A DNA stretch of 5,776 nucleotides from DATMYQ01 sp035560935 (GTDB lineage: Bacteria; Bacillota; Negativicutes; Sporomusales; Sporomusaceae). Shown here in pieces: positions 4,983 through 5,776 of the stretch. The notes beneath the pieces were generated by a model, which worked only from the letters and a program-made list of their open reading frames with translations, did not search any database and had not been told where the DNA came from. Position numbers and translations under genes: made by a program. Location of the stretch: contig DATMYQ010000206.1 in NCBI GenBank assembly GCA_035560935.1, positions 1 to 5,776 on the forward strand, written 5' to 3'. Within the stretch, counting starts at the first letter, position 1, and each line of letters opens with the position of its first letter.

Positions 4983-5494
4983 TGTCAACTCATCATCAGA
5001 AAGCATTACCATACGCAGTCCGCATGGAAATATCCGTTACAGCCCACTTGTTGGAAATACAAAAAAATGCTCCGCAGGAGCTGCAGCCGTTTTTCAGTTT
5101 GCTCCTGCAGGCACAGAGAGAATTGAACCAGCTGTTAACGCAGGCGCTGGCGGTAGACATTTCGCTGGCGCAGTATCCTGAACCGAATCTGACCGCCATA
5201 ATCGCAGATGATAATGCCTGGAAAACAGCAGGGGAAACGCTACCACCTGCCGAACGTTTGTGTGACGCATTAGCCCGCGTCTGGTCAGTAGAGGCCCTGC
5301 TGGATAAAACTGCCCAATTCTACCGACAGTCCAGTCAAAATCATGCCCATCCGACCGAACGTCTGTTTTTTAGTTCACTGGCAGAAATCAAACAGTTGCT
5401 TCGTCGTCGGGCAAGTAGTTTAAATCAAAGCCTCGGAAACCAGGTATGGTCCGAAGTAGGATTTTCACCATTTATACTGGCCAGAGAATTCTAA
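4982..5494 (+). CDS. Unrecognised all-helical protein, possibly a degenerate ferritin-like bundle
   Basis: I do not recognise this 170-residue protein by name. It is soluble, with no signal peptide or membrane span. Two helix-pair regions are seen: about 12-57 (containing PFFSLLLQAQRELNQLL) and about 90-150 (SVEALLDKTAQFYRQSS, then ERLFFSSLAEIKQLLRRR), with a Pro/Asp-rich linker at 59-90. The second region has the cadence of rubrerythrin/ferritin-like proteins (E..A...FY, then FF..LA..E), with E104 and E135 in ligand-like positions. The position expected for the ExxH histidine, however, is Gln138, and carboxylate ligands are not evident in the first pair. A metal-free ferritin-like fold is therefore an inference, not a call. 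The C-terminus GFSPFILAREF is aromatic and may be conserved. Translation starts in a TAATG overlap with the tautomerase stop, with no Shine-Dalgarno of its own, so the two are made together. An alternative start at Met15 also lacks a ribosome binding site. A terminator follows directly. Confidence 0.75.
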   Translation: MSTHHQKALPYAVRMEISVTAHLLEIQKNAPQELQPFFSLLLQAQRELNQLLTQALAVDISLAQYPEPNLTAIIADDNAWKTAGETLPPAERLCDALARVWSVEALLDKTAQFYRQSSQNHAHPTERLFFSSLAEIKQLLRRRASSLNQSLGNQVWSEVGFSPFILAREF

Positions 5495-5500
5495 TTTTTA

Positions 5501-5540
5501 AGCCGGGTGCGGTCTTACCGCTCTCGGTTCTTTATTTTTT
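5501..5540 (+). terminator. Rho-independent terminator after the tautomerase operon
   Basis: The arm 5501-5513 (AGCCGGGTGCGGT) pairs with 5517-5529 (ACCGCTCTCGGTT) in a 13-bp stem with one T-T mismatch, two G-U pairs and a CTT loop, followed by a T-rich run CTTTATTTTTT (5530-5540). It lies 6 nt after the stop of the helical protein and ends the plus-strand unit. Confidence 0.88.
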
Positions 5541-5776
5541 CGACATAAAACAAAAATTTATGTGCAAGAAACACTGTCGTTTTTAAGTGCTTTTTACCAT
5601 TTTTTCATTGCTGCGCTATCCTTAACAACACGACACTTCCAGGATGAAGAATCAACATATCTTTATGCCACGTTACTGACAATTTCTTCTGAACGGACAA
5701 AAATTCACCTTGTAAACACAATCATCATTAATGTTATTGCTAAGTGAACGTCCGCTATTATCTGAATACTATTGCT
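5541..5776. other. AT-rich stretch without a convincing gene
   Basis: From the terminator to the right edge the sequence becomes visibly more AT-rich than the coding part. An open frame from a GTG at 5562 to 5747 (61 codons) has no ribosome binding site and its translation resembles no family I know, so it is not called. A loose imperfect hairpin is possible at 5694-5754: CGGAC/GTCCG and TTCAC/GTGAA, with an internal A5 loop. No clear -35/-10 pair is seen; TATTAT at 5756-5761 has only a poor -35. The region is most likely the upstream regulatory region of a gene beyond the window. Confidence 0.5.

Noticed and set aside
5562..5747. 61-codon plus-strand open frame starting with GTG
   Set aside because: No Shine-Dalgarno, AT-rich composition unlike the neighbouring genes, and no recognisable family; it looks like chance open frame after a terminator.
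5541..5776. Riboswitch or T-box leader at the right edge
   Set aside because: I looked for a T-box-like conserved element and for strong long stems and found none; only weak short helices are present.
1..5776. Mobile element, CRISPR array, defence system or prophage
   Set aside because: No transposase, integrase, regularly spaced repeats or phage proteins are seen. Genes are housekeeping with normal spacing, so the window does not support such a system.

Overview
The window looks like chromosomal core sequence from a moderate-GC member of the Firmicutes. Nearly every gene has a strong AGGAGG-type ribosome binding site, GTG/TTG starts are used, and the L28 and Hsp33 proteins are of Firmicutes type. 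GC content is near 50% by eye, which together with the gene set makes a Negativicutes (Sporomusa/Pelosinus-like) or related clostridial host my best guess. That placement is inference; no rRNA or other decisive marker is present.

Layout. (1) Bases 1-1913, plus strand: the end of a riboflavin gene (ribH, lumazine synthase, cut by the left edge), then a YfcE-type metallophosphodiesterase, then hslO (Hsp33 redox chaperone) overlapping it by 16 nt. The three look like one transcription unit ending at a hairpin terminator. (2) Bases 1898-2226, minus strand: rpmB (ribosomal protein L28, zinc-binding form) converges on hslO. It shares a bidirectional terminator that sits inside an unusually long, almost perfect 61-nt palindrome. 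(3) Bases 2165-2371: divergent intergenic region with a likely rpmB promoter on the minus strand and weaker repeats and hairpins facing the plus strand. (4) Bases 2372-4717, plus strand: a 67-residue DUF1858 CxxC redox-disulfide protein followed by recG, the branch-migrating helicase, starting at TTG. (5) Bases 4797-5540, plus strand: a 4-oxalocrotonate tautomerase-family protein translationally coupled (TAATG) to an unrecognised all-helical protein that resembles a degenerate ferritin-like bundle, closed by a rho-independent terminator. (6) Bases 5541-5776: AT-rich sequence with no convincing gene, probably the upstream region of the next gene.

The genes are mostly housekeeping: flavin synthesis, redox-regulated protein folding, translation and fork repair. 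Three of them (Hsp33, DUF1858, and possibly the ferritin-like protein) hint at redox or oxidative-stress biology in an anaerobe. The least explained parts are the tautomerase/helical-protein pair and the extended palindrome between hslO and rpmB. I see no CRISPR array, transposon, prophage, tRNA or rRNA.
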